7,836 nucleotides of DNA from Acidovorax sp. (lineage in GTDB: Bacteria; Pseudomonadota; Gammaproteobacteria; Burkholderiales; Burkholderiaceae_C), in the NCBI GenBank assembly GCA_011620245.1, contig WOZN01000056.1, forward strand, positions 1 through 7,836, in the 5' to 3' direction. Positions 1 through 6,281 of this stretch are shown in pieces (position 1 is the stretch's first letter; each line of letters opens with the position of its first letter). The notes below the pieces were generated by a model. The model ran no database searches and had not been told where the DNA came from. It saw only the letters and a list, made by a program, of their open reading frames with translations. Position numbers and translations under genes: made by a program.

Positions 1-215
1 TCGATGCGCTTGAGGTAGGCGCGCGTGCTCTTGGCGTTCTCGCAGATCCAGTGCGACAGGCGGGCGGCCGTTTTCAGGGTGCCGTCGGGCAGGACGTCCT
101 GTAACGGCACCTGGGTGTCGCAGCCGAAGTCGAGCGGCGCGGGCACCAGGTACAGCGTGCCGTTGGTGGCGGTGTCGCCGGGCGCGTCCTGCGGGGGCGT
201 GCGGCGTGTGCTCAT
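1..215 (-). CDS. SAM-dependent methyltransferase, RsmI-like (tetrapyrrole methylase family), N-terminal part
   Basis: Only the first 71 codons are visible; the gene continues beyond the left edge. After a hydrophilic, proline-rich leader of about 18 residues comes GTLYLVPAPLDFG (about residues 19-31). This corresponds to the GTLY-V-PIGN opening strand of the RsmI/tetrapyrrole-methylase fold, which lies at the SAM-binding domain. It is followed by VPLQDVLPDGTL and HWICENAKSTRAYLKRI, which resemble a betaproteobacterial RsmI relative usually annotated simply as a SAM-dependent methyltransferase. RsmI itself methylates C1402 of 16S rRNA. Whether this paralogue does so cannot be told from the fragment, because the usual PIGN is replaced by PLDF. 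The ATG at 213-215 overlaps the maf stop (ATGA), so the two genes are probably one transcript with coupled translation. No strong ribosome binding site is seen. Confidence 0.75.
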   Translation of the reverse strand, partial: MSTRRTPPQDAPGDTATNGTLYLVPAPLDFGCDTQVPLQDVLPDGTLKTAARLSHWICENAKSTRAYLKRI

Positions 216-811
216 GGCAAGACCATTCCGGCGGCGCGCAGCATGCGGCAGGTGCGTATCAGCGGCAGGCCGATCAGGGCGGTGGGGTCGTCGCTGTTGA
301 TGGCGTCGAGCAATGCAATGCCCAAGCCTTCGCTTTTGGCGCTGCCGGCACAGTCATAGGGCACTTCGGCGCGCAGGTAGCGCTCGATTTCATCGTCGGA
401 CAGCTCGCGGAACCTCACCTCCACAGGGGCCAGGTCCACCTGCTCGAACCCGGTGGCCGCACAGACCACGGCCACCGCTGTCTGGAAGATCACGGTCTGG
501 CCGCGCATCTGGCGCAACTGGGCCACCGCGCGCTCATGCGTGCCCGGCTTGCCGAGCGGCTGGCCGCCCAGGTCGGCCACCTGGTCCGAACCGATCACCA
601 CCGCCAGCGGGTGCTGGCGGGCCACGGCGTGGGCCTTGGCCAGGGCCAGGCGCATGGCCAGGGCGCGGGGCGCTTCCCCGGTCAGCGGGGTTTCGTCGAT
701 ATGGGGGGCTGCCGCCTCGAAAGGCAGGTTCAGCCGCGACAGCAGTTCGCAGCGGTAGCGCGAAGTCGAGCCCAATACCAGTGGGCGTTGCGGTGGGGGG
801 GATTGAAGCAT
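212..811 (-). CDS. maf: Maf/YceF-family nucleotide pyrophosphatase (probable 7-methyl-GTP pyrophosphatase)
   Basis: A complete 199-residue protein, the usual Maf length. Maf proteins are cytosolic house-cleaning enzymes that hydrolyse non-canonical nucleoside triphosphates to monophosphate and pyrophosphate. Visible motifs: LGSTSRYR at residues 13-20 (phosphate-binding loop), DE at 39-40, GSDQVADLGG at 74-83 with the catalytic-type Asp, GKPG at 87-90, and the lysine-containing GSAKSEGLGI at 156-165. SDQVA and the SAKSEGLG form point to the YceF subfamily (7-methyl-GTP in E. coli) rather than the dTTP/UTP subfamily; this specificity is inferred. The ATG at 809-811 is preceded by a weak AAGAG (complement of 821-825) at 9-nt spacing. 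The gene diverges from yceD across 25 bp, as yceF does in E. coli, and overlaps the downstream methyltransferase by 4 bases. Confidence 0.93.
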   Translation of the reverse strand: MLQSPPPQRPLVLGSTSRYRCELLSRLNLPFEAAAPHIDETPLTGEAPRALAMRLALAKAHAVARQHPLAVVIGSDQVADLGGQPLGKPGTHERAVAQLRQMRGQTVIFQTAVAVVCAATGFEQVDLAPVEVRFRELSDDEIERYLRAEVPYDCAGSAKSEGLGIALLDAINSDDPTALIGLPLIRTCRMLRAAGMVLP

Positions 812-830
812 CGGCCGATTCTCTTACACT
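803..830 (+). promoter_or_regulatory. Candidate promoter for yceD (possible leaderless transcript)
   Basis: TTGAAG (803-808) and TACACT (825-830) are separated by 16 bp; each matches 4 of 6 consensus bases. The expected start point, about 7 nt after the -10, falls on the A of the yceD ATG at 837. No Shine-Dalgarno sequence is present in the 25-bp gap, which agrees with, but does not prove, a leaderless message. Confidence 0.3.
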
Positions 831-836
831 GCCGCC

Positions 837-1388
837 ATGACCAAGGAATTCTCTCCCGACCGGCTCGATGTCAAGGCTTTCGCGCAGGCGGGCGGGCACC
901 TGTCCGGGCATGACTCGCTGCTGAAATACGAGCGGCTGTCCCAGGAGGCCAAGAGCCTGCATCCGGATCTGCGGGTGGACTGGACGGCCACGGGTGAAAT
1001 ACGCACTGCGCTGGGCGGAATCGGGCAGGTGTGGCTGCATTTGCAAGCGCAGGCCACCTTTCCCATGGACTGCCAGCGCTGCCTGGCGCCGGTGGATGTG
1101 CCGTTGGCCGTGGAGCGCTCGTTCCGCTTCGTGACCGATGAAGCCACGGCCGAGGCGCTGGACGATGACAGCGAGGAAGACTTGCTGGCACTGAGCCGCG
1201 AGTTCGATCTGCGCGAACTGATCGAGGATGAGCTGCTGATGGCTCTGCCCGTGGTGCCGCGCCACGATGAATGCCCCACGGCCGTGCCGCTGGCCTCCAG
1301 CGACGACGATTTTGAGGCCGCCAGTGCGGAAAAGCCCAACCCCTTTGCTGCGCTGGCCAGCCTGCGCAAAGAAGAAAAGGGACAGTAA
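837..1388 (+). CDS. yceD: YceD family protein (DUF177), 23S rRNA accumulation protein
   Basis: A 183-residue protein of the DUF177/YceD family, small acidic cytosolic proteins linked in E. coli and plants to 23S rRNA accumulation or large-subunit assembly; the molecular mechanism is unsettled. Sequence marks: a DxxxFA stretch (about residues 11-16), MDCQRCLAP with C79-x2-C82, an acidic segment at 101-131, LPVVPRHDEC at 137-146, and a closing NPFAALASLRK at 168-178. The C79/C82 pair plus H143/C146 could form a metal site; this is an inference. The ATG at 837 gives an N-terminus that agrees with family length, though no ribosome binding site precedes it. Its position directly before rpmF is the classic YceD-L32 pairing, which supports a ribosome role. 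The rpmF -35 box sits at its 3' end. Confidence 0.93.
   Translation: MTKEFSPDRLDVKAFAQAGGHLSGHDSLLKYERLSQEAKSLHPDLRVDWTATGEIRTALGGIGQVWLHLQAQATFPMDCQRCLAPVDVPLAVERSFRFVTDEATAEALDDDSEEDLLALSREFDLRELIEDELLMALPVVPRHDECPTAVPLASSDDDFEAASAEKPNPFAALASLRKEEKGQ
848..874 (-). promoter_or_regulatory. Candidate promoter for maf
   Basis: On the minus strand, inside the 5' coding part of yceD, there is a perfect TTGACA (complement of 869-874). It is followed after 15 bp by GAGAAT (complement of 848-853, 4 of 6 matches to TATAAT). Transcription would start near 841, giving a leader of about 30 nt. The short spacer lowers confidence; no experimental support. Confidence 0.3.
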
Positions 1389-1407
1389 CTGGCGTTTGGG
1401 ATATAAT
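1379..1407 (+). promoter_or_regulatory. Sigma70-type promoter for rpmF
   Basis: GGGACA (1379-1384, 4 of 6 to TTGACA) and a perfect TATAAT (1402-1407) are separated by the ideal 17 bp. The -35 box overlaps the end of yceD. Predicted start is near 1413-1415, giving a 5' leader of about 75 nt before rpmF. This lets L32 be expressed independently of yceD. Confidence 0.65.
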
Positions 1408-1488
1408 TGAAGGCTTCACGCGAATCCCCTCGTGTCTTTAATGGGCTGATCGCGTTTTTACCAACCCTATTCAAGACCAGGAGCCATC

Positions 1489-1671
1489 ATGGCCGTTCAG
1501 CAAAACAAAAAGTCCCCTTCCAAGCGCGGCATGCACCGCTCGCACAATGCCCTGAACGTGCCGGGCATTGCCGTGGAGCCCACCACCGGCGAAACGCATC
1601 TGCGCCACCACATCAGCCCCAACGGCTTCTACCGTGGCCGCCAGGTGCTGAAAAACAAGTCTGAAGCCTGA
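1489..1671 (+). CDS. rpmF: 50S ribosomal protein L32 (bL32)
   Basis: A 60-residue, strongly basic protein, complete and of normal length. [19 protein letters not shown] at the N-terminus, [18 protein letters not shown] (about residues 35-52) and a lysine-rich tail are diagnostic of bL32, a structural protein of the large subunit. It belongs to the cysteine-free, non-zinc type, like E. coli L32. A clear AGGAG (1479-1483) lies 5 nt before the ATG, the best ribosome binding site of the window together with that of fabG, as expected for a highly expressed gene. It has its own promoter upstream and a strong terminator 16 bp downstream, so most of its message is probably monocistronic or yceD-rpmF. 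Confidence 0.97.
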   Translation: MAVQQNKKSPSKRGMHRSHNALNVPGIAVEPTTGETHLRHHISPNGFYRGRQVLKNKSEA

Positions 1672-1686
1672 CTTTAGCCCCCTCCA

Positions 1687-1730
1687 AAAGGCCCGTTGCT
1701 ACTGTATTTGTAGCGCGGGCCTTTGTTTTT
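1687..1730 (+). terminator. Rho-independent terminator after rpmF
   Basis: A perfect 9-bp outer stem, AAAGGCCCG (1687-1695) with CGGGCCTTT (1716-1724), continues through a small internal loop into a 5-bp inner stem, GCTAC (1698-1702) with GTAGC (1710-1714), closed by a 7-nt loop. GTTTTT follows at 1725-1730. This separates rpmF from plsX transcriptionally, at least in part. Confidence 0.88.
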
Positions 1731-1779
1731 ACCCTTGCATTCATCTTTCGGCCCGCATTGCTGGCCGGACAAGTCGCCC

Positions 1780-2832
1780 ATGATCACACTGGCTGTTGAC
1801 TGCATGGGGGGCGACCACGGCCCCCGCGTCACGCTCGCGGCGTGCCGTCAGTTCCTTGACAATCATCCCGATGCCCATCTGCTGCTGGTCGGGCTGAAGG
1901 ACAGTCTGCAATCCTTCTCGCACGAGCGCGCCACCGTGGTGCCGGCCACCGAAGTGGTCGCCATGGATGATCCCGTGGAGATTGCCCTGCGCCGCAAGAA
2001 GGACTCGTCCATGCGCGTTGCCATCCAGCAGGTCAAGGACGGCACGGCGGCCGCAGCGGTTTCCGCCGGCAATACGGGTGCCTTGATGGCCATTGCCCGC
2101 TACATCCTCAAGACGCTCGATGGCATTGACCGTCCGGCCATTGCCACCCAGATGCCCAACGCCCAGGGCGGCGCCACCACGGTGCTCGATCTGGGGGCCA
2201 ATGTGGACTGCTCGGCCGAACATCTGTTGCAATTTGCTGTCATGGGCTCTGCGCTGGTGTCGGTGCTGAAAGGTGTCGAGGAGCCAACCGTGGGTCTGCT
2301 CAACATTGGCGAAGAAATCATCAAGGGCAGTGAAGTTATCAAAAAAGCAGGTGAATTGCTGCGATCGGCTGCCAATTCTGGCGATCTGAATTTTTACGGC
2401 AATGTGGAAGGCAATGACATCTTCAAGGGAACCGTGGACATCGTGGTATGTGACGGCTTCGTGGGCAATGTGGCATTGAAGGCCAGCGAAGGCGTGGCGT
2501 CCATGGTGGTGGGAGGGCTCAAACAGGAGTTTTCGCGCAATATCCTGACAAAAGCTGCCGCTATCGTCGCCTATCCTGTTCTCAAAGCGCTTATGAATCG
2601 CATGGACTACCGGCGCTACAACGGCGCGGCGTTGCTGGGCCTGCGGGGTCTGGTGTTCAAGAGCCACGGATCGGCCGATGCGATGGCTTTCGAGCAGGCC
2701 TTGAACCGGGCGTATGATGCAGCCCGCAACAACCTGCTCGACCGTGTCCGGACCCGGATTGCACATGCAGCGCCTCTGCTGGCGCCTGTCAATGCCCAGC
2801 CAGCGTCCGGTGCTGCGGCGACAACCAATTGA
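1780..2832 (+). CDS. plsX: Phosphate acyltransferase PlsX
   Basis: A 350-residue protein matching PlsX in length and motifs. PlsX converts acyl-ACP and phosphate to acyl-phosphate, the donor for PlsY in glycerol-3-phosphate acylation, and works at the inner face of the membrane as a peripheral protein. Motifs: [10 protein letters not shown] (residues 6-15), [10 protein letters not shown] (95-104), LDLGANVDC (136-144), NIGEE (175-179), DGFVGN (225-230), [10 protein letters not shown] (278-287) and KSHGSAD (294-300). I chose the ATG at 1780: an in-frame TTG at 1723 would put the start inside the rpmF terminator hairpin and add 19 residues unlike the family. Only a poor ribosome binding site is seen and no convincing plsX promoter follows the terminator. 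The stop shares a base with the fabH start (TGATG). Confidence 0.95.
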   Translation: MITLAVDCMGGDHGPRVTLAACRQFLDNHPDAHLLLVGLKDSLQSFSHERATVVPATEVVAMDDPVEIALRRKKDSSMRVAIQQVKDGTAAAAVSAGNTGALMAIARYILKTLDGIDRPAIATQMPNAQGGATTVLDLGANVDCSAEHLLQFAVMGSALVSVLKGVEEPTVGLLNIGEEIIKGSEVIKKAGELLRSAANSGDLNFYGNVEGNDIFKGTVDIVVCDGFVGNVALKASEGVASMVVGGLKQEFSRNILTKAAAIVAYPVLKALMNRMDYRRYNGAALLGLRGLVFKSHGSADAMAFEQALNRAYDAARNNLLDRVRTRIAHAAPLLAPVNAQPASGAAATTN

Positions 2833-3809
2833 TGAAACGCTATTCCCGCATTACCGGCACTGGCAGCTATCTGCCACCGCGCCGGGTGACCAACGCCGAT
2901 CTGGTGGCCGAACTGGCGCAGAGCGGTATCGAAACCTCCGATCAATGGATCGTCGAGCGCACCGGAATCCGGGCGCGCCATTTCGCTGCGCCGGATGTGA
3001 ATTGCAGCGACCTGGGTCTGGAGGCCGCCCGCAAGGCGCTGGATGCCGCCGGCTGCCAGCCGCAGGACATCGATCTGATCATCGTGGCCACTTCCACGCC
3101 GGACATGGTGTTCCCTTCGGCGGCCTGCATATTGCAAAACAAGCTGGGTGCCAATGGTTGTCCCGCTTTTGACATACAGGCCGTGTGCAGCGGTTTCATC
3201 TATGCCCTTACGGTGGCAGATGCCATGATCCAGACTGGGGCCGTCAGGCGTGCGCTGGTGGTGGGGGCCGAGGTCTTCAGCCGCATTCTGGACTTCAAGG
3301 ACCGCACCACCTGTGTGTTGTTCGGCGATGGGGCGGGCGCGGTGGTGCTGGAGGCGTCGGACACGCCTGGCATTCTCGCCAGCGACCTGCATGCCGACGG
3401 CCGGTATGTCGATATTCTGTGTGTGCCGGGCAGCGTCTCGGGCGGCGAGGTGCTGGGCGATCCCTTGCTCAAGATGGATGGCCAGGCCGTGTTCAAGCTG
3501 GCGGTCGGCGTGCTCGACAAAGCGGCCCGCGCCACGCTCGCCAAGGCCAACCTGACCGATGCCGACATCGACTGGCTGATTCCGCACCAGGCCAACATCC
3601 GCATCATGCAGAGCACGGCCAGAAAGCTGAAACTGTCCATGGACAAGGTGGTGGTGACGGTGGACGAGCACGGCAATACCTCTGCGGCCTCCATTCCGCT
3701 GGCGCTGGACCATGCAGTGCGCTCGGGCCAGGTCAAGAAGGGCGAAACCCTGCTGCTTGAAGGTGTGGGAGGTGGCTTCACCTGGGGTGCAGTGCTCCTG
3801 AAATTATAG
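2832..3809 (+). CDS. fabH: Beta-ketoacyl-ACP synthase III (FabH)
   Basis: A 325-residue KAS III, which condenses acetyl-CoA (or another short acyl-CoA) with malonyl-ACP to start fatty-acid chains. The Cys-His-Asn triad is intact: C119 in AVCSGF, H252 in PHQANIRI and N282 in [10 protein letters not shown]. Other family marks are the N-terminal [22 protein letters not shown] (39-49), the [11 protein letters not shown] stretch (164-174) and the closing [15 protein letters not shown]. The start is the ATG at 2832, whose A is the last base of the plsX TGA. No Shine-Dalgarno sequence is present, so translation is probably coupled to plsX. An in-frame TTG three bases earlier is a less likely start. 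The last two sense codons and the stop (AAA TTA TAG) appear to lie in the left edge of a short palindromic repeat. Confidence 0.97.
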   Translation: MKRYSRITGTGSYLPPRRVTNADLVAELAQSGIETSDQWIVERTGIRARHFAAPDVNCSDLGLEAARKALDAAGCQPQDIDLIIVATSTPDMVFPSAACILQNKLGANGCPAFDIQAVCSGFIYALTVADAMIQTGAVRRALVVGAEVFSRILDFKDRTTCVLFGDGAGAVVLEASDTPGILASDLHADGRYVDILCVPGSVSGGEVLGDPLLKMDGQAVFKLAVGVLDKAARATLAKANLTDADIDWLIPHQANIRIMQSTARKLKLSMDKVVVTVDEHGNTSAASIPLALDHAVRSGQVKKGETLLLEGVGGGFTWGAVLLKL

Positions 3810-3866
3810 CTGTTAGCGCTTGCTGAATAAGCGCCAGGAGCATATTTCTTATCAATACCTGGTTTT
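3804..3866 (+). repeat. Short palindromic intergenic repeat between fabH and fabD
   Basis: The 57-bp gap carries the hairpin GCGCTT (3816-3821) / AAGCGC (3829-3834), 6 bp with a 7-nt loop, set in an AT-rich context (TTATAGCTGTTA before it, GGAGCATATTT after it). From memory, similar ATAGCTG...GCGCTT...AAGCGC...GGAG...ATTT units occur widely between genes in Comamonadaceae; this is a recollection, not a search. There is no U-tract directly after the stem, so it is not a standard terminator. A competing weak stem, CCAGG (3834-3838) / CCTGG (3858-3862), ends 4 nt before the fabD ATG. Confidence 0.5.
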
Positions 3867-4817
3867 ATGAAATCCTTTGCATTTGTCTTTCCGGGGCAGG
3901 GTTCTCAATCCGTGGGCATGCTCGACGCCTGGGGCGATCACCCGGTCGTGGCCCAGACCCTGCAGGAGGCCTCGGAAGCTCTTGGCGAGGACATGGCCCG
4001 GCTGATCAAGGAAGGCCCCAGGGAGGCGCTGGCCCTGACCACCAACACCCAGCCGGTCATGCTGGTGGCCGGTGTTGCCGTGTGGCGCGTCTGGCGCGCC
4101 GAAGGTGGCGCCTTGCCGCAGGCCGTGGCCGGGCATTCGCTGGGCGAGTATTCGGCGCTGGTGGCCGCGGGTGTGCTGACGCTGGCGCAGGCGGCGCCGC
4201 TGGTGCGCCTGCGTGCCGCGGCCATGCAGGAGGCCGTGCCGGTGGGCACGGGGGCCATGGCGGCCATTTTGGGCATGGAGGCCTCGCGGGTCATCGCTGG
4301 CTGTGCCGAGGCGGTGGCCTCCTTTGGCGCGGGCTCGGCCGAATTGGTCGAAGCCGTAAATTTCAACGACCCGGTCCAGACCGTGATCGCCGGCACCAAG
4401 GCGGGCGTGGACAAGGCCTGCGAGTTGCTCAAGGCGGCGGGTGCCAAGCGTGCGCTGCTGCTGCCCGTGTCGGCGCCGTTCCATTCCAGCCTGATGAAGC
4501 CTGCGGCCGAGAAACTGCGCGTGGCGCTGGCCGATATGGCGCTGAGCGCGCCGCAGATTCCGGTGCTCAACAATGTGGACGTGGCCGTGCAACAGGATGC
4601 TGACGCCATTCGCGACGCGCTGTACCGCCAGGCCTTTGGCCCCGTACGCTGGGTGGAATGCGTGCAGGCGCTCAAGGCGCGCGGCATCACCCATCTCATT
4701 GAATGCGGCCCCGGCAAGGTGCTGACGGGCCTGACCCGGCGCATCGACCCCGAACTGGTTGGCGCAGCACTGTTTGATCCGGCCACATTGGCCGAAACCC
4801 AGGAGTTGTTGGCATGA
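3867..4817 (+). CDS. fabD: Malonyl-CoA:ACP transacylase (FabD)
   Basis: A 316-residue transacylase, the usual FabD length, which moves malonate from CoA onto the phosphopantetheine arm of AcpP. Motifs: FVFPGQGSQSVGM (residues 6-18) forming the oxyanion region, the nucleophile serine S91 in GHSLGEYSALVAAG, R116 in LRAAAMQEAV (binds the malonyl carboxylate), VNFNDPVQTVIAG (164-176), and the catalytic H206 in PVSAPFHSSLMKPAAE. The C-terminal ECGPGKVLTGL (279-289) is typical. The ATG at 3867 fits the family N-terminus but lacks a close ribosome binding site; the AGGAG at 3836-3840 is 26 nt away and partly within a possible stem. Its 3' end overlaps fabG by 4 bases and also supplies the fabG ribosome binding site. 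Confidence 0.97.
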   Translation: MKSFAFVFPGQGSQSVGMLDAWGDHPVVAQTLQEASEALGEDMARLIKEGPREALALTTNTQPVMLVAGVAVWRVWRAEGGALPQAVAGHSLGEYSALVAAGVLTLAQAAPLVRLRAAAMQEAVPVGTGAMAAILGMEASRVIAGCAEAVASFGAGSAELVEAVNFNDPVQTVIAGTKAGVDKACELLKAAGAKRALLLPVSAPFHSSLMKPAAEKLRVALADMALSAPQIPVLNNVDVAVQQDADAIRDALYRQAFGPVRWVECVQALKARGITHLIECGPGKVLTGLTRRIDPELVGAALFDPATLAETQELLA

Positions 4818-5560
4818 CGCAATCTGTATCTGGAGCGCAGGTAGCGCTGGTCACCGGCGCATCGCGCGGTATTGGCGCGGCAATTGCAATGGAACTTGCC
4901 GTGCGGGGCTACCAGGTGGTGGGTACAGCCACCACCGATGAAGGCGCCGAGCGCATCAGTCAGGCCCTGTCGGCCTACCCGGGCTGCCGGGGCGCCAACC
5001 TGAACGTCAATGATGGCGCGGCCATCGAGGCGCTCCTCGATTCCATCGTCAAGCAGCAGGGTGGTTTGCATGTGCTCGTGAACAATGCCGGCATCACGCG
5101 CGACACGCTGGCCATGCGCATGAAGGACGAGGACTGGGATGCCGTGCTGGACACGAATCTCAAGGCGGTTTTCCGCGTGAGCCGTGCGGCGATTCGTCCC
5201 ATGATGAAGCAGCGCTTCGGACGCATCATCAGCATCACAAGCGTGGTGGGCGCATCGGGAAATCCGGGGCAGGCCAACTATGCGGCGGCCAAGGCGGGTG
5301 TGGCCGGCATGACGCGTGCGCTGGCCCGCGAGCTGGGCAGCCGCGGCATCACGGTCAATTGCGTGGCACCGGGATTCATTGAAACCGACATGACGGCCAA
5401 CCTGCCCGAAGAGCAGCAAAAGGCCTTGCAATCGCAGATTGCCCTGGGCCATCTGGGCAAGCCTGCCGACATTGCCCATGCGGTGGCTTACCTGGCATCG
5501 CGCGAGGCAGGCTATGTGACGGGGCAGGAATTGCACGTCAATGGCGGCATGTACATGTAA
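4814..5560 (+). CDS. fabG: 3-oxoacyl-ACP reductase (FabG)
   Basis: A 248-residue classical short-chain dehydrogenase/reductase that uses NADPH to reduce 3-ketoacyl-ACP to 3-hydroxyacyl-ACP. The Rossmann glycine motif TGASRGIGAA is at residues 14-23 and NNAGITRD at 90-97. The catalytic tetrad is complete: N115, S143 (ITSVVG), Y156 and K160 (YAAAK). APGFIETDM (185-193) and the C-terminal GYVTGQELHVNGGMYM are standard FabG features. The ATG at 4814 is preceded by AGGAG (4801-4805) at 8-nt spacing, inside the end of fabD, and overlaps the fabD stop as ATGA, so the pair is probably translationally coupled. Unlike the compact genes before it, fabG is followed by 431 bp of non-coding sequence before acpP, with no clear terminator directly after its stop. 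Confidence 0.97.
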   Translation: MTQSVSGAQVALVTGASRGIGAAIAMELAVRGYQVVGTATTDEGAERISQALSAYPGCRGANLNVNDGAAIEALLDSIVKQQGGLHVLVNNAGITRDTLAMRMKDEDWDAVLDTNLKAVFRVSRAAIRPMMKQRFGRIISITSVVGASGNPGQANYAAAKAGVAGMTRALARELGSRGITVNCVAPGFIETDMTANLPEEQQKALQSQIALGHLGKPADIAHAVAYLASREAGYVTGQELHVNGGMYM

Positions 5561-5570
5561 TTGTTGAGAG

Positions 5571-5738
5571 TTAAGGGATGCAGAAATGCCAAATATCCCA
5601 TTTCTGGCGGCACTGGCGGGCGCATTGCGTCGTTGCTACTCGCTTGTGTGGCATAGCCACACGGCACTCGCAGCGCCTAGCACTGCATCCCGCCAGCGCT
5701 CGCCATAAACGGGACATTGGCAATTTCCGCATCCCTAA
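5571..5738. repeat. 168-bp imperfect palindromic element (MITE-like) between fabG and acpP
   Basis: Two 50-nt arms, 5571-5620 and 5689-5738, are reverse complements of each other with about five mismatches and four single-base gaps. The ends read TTAAGGGATGC and GCATCCCTAA. The centre holds a 7-bp hairpin, GTGTGGC (5646-5652) / GCCACAC (5656-5662), with a 3-nt ATA loop. GGGATGC (5575-5581) and GCATCCC (5729-5735) are bordered on both sides by TAA (5572-5574, 5736-5738), which could be a target duplication or just more palindrome. Short open frames on both strands run through it, but none has a ribosome binding site or a protein-like pattern. It could be a non-autonomous mobile element or a dispersed structural repeat; the transcript would fold into a long hairpin. 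Confidence 0.7.
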
Positions 5739-5809
5739 GGATGACCTGCATAACCCCCGCGCGTCGGTGGTAATGCGGATCGGGATGGGCCACAAGGCGT
5801 CTTTTTGCA

Positions 5810-5829
5810 GCCAATAGCCGGCTATTGGC
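5810..5829. repeat. Perfect 20-bp palindrome upstream of acpP
   Basis: GCCAATAGCCGGCTATTGGC reads identically on both strands. It is flanked by CTTTTT on the left and AAAAG on the right, the reverse of what a plus-strand terminator needs (stem then U-run). It lies about 120 bp before the acpP promoter, so it could be a dimeric protein binding site or an RNA hairpin from fabG read-through. No matching regulator can be named. Confidence 0.6.
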
Positions 5830-5931
5830 AAGAAAAGCAACGCAGCGGATCATCCGAGGCCGCGCTGCCACAGACCGCAGGGAGTCATGCAGGCCATCCT
5901 TGACGTCGGTTCATCCGTGCGACGGGTTGGC

Positions 5932-6231
<300 letters not shown>

Positions 6232-6234
6232 GCG

Positions 6235-6249
6235 GGCGCCTCCAGCGCC
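6235..6249 (+). other. Small hairpin between acpP and fabF
   Basis: GGCGC (6235-6239) pairs with GCGCC (6245-6249) across a 5-nt loop just after the acpP stop. No U-tract follows. It could protect the 3' end of an acpP transcript or partly reduce read-through into fabF; a role is only inferred. Confidence 0.3.
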
Positions 6250-6281
6250 TGACTTGAGCGATCAGCAGAAGGTTTTTACGC

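Noticed and set aside
206..913. Long plus-strand frame (235 codons) opposite maf
   Set aside because: It is antisense to a gene with clear Maf motifs, has low-complexity Gly/His/Gln/Arg-rich composition typical of high-GC shadow frames, and no ribosome binding site.
1407..1664. Plus-strand frame of 85 codons overlapping rpmF
   Set aside because: Out of frame with L32, which is unambiguous, and it spans the rpmF promoter and leader.
1723..1779. Upstream TTG start extending PlsX by 19 residues
   Set aside because: It lies within the 3' side of the rpmF terminator hairpin and adds residues unlike the PlsX N-terminus; the ATG at 1780 begins the conserved [10 protein letters not shown] region.
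3938..5536. 532-codon minus-strand frame across fabD and fabG
   Set aside because: Fully antisense to two genes with intact catalytic residues; composition is rich in Ser/Ala/Arg with no family pattern, as expected from codon bias on the other strand.
5801..5837. Terminator at the 20-bp palindrome
   Set aside because: The T-run precedes and the A-run follows the stem on the plus strand, and the minus strand has the same arrangement, so neither gives a stem followed by a U-tract.
5571..5840. Overlapping small frames (79-90 codons) on both strands in the fabG-acpP gap
   Set aside because: They run through the palindromic repeat, which produces open frames on both strands, and have Cys/Arg/His-rich unlikely protein sequences and no ribosome binding site. 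Similar predictions in related genomes would be annotation artefacts of the repeat.
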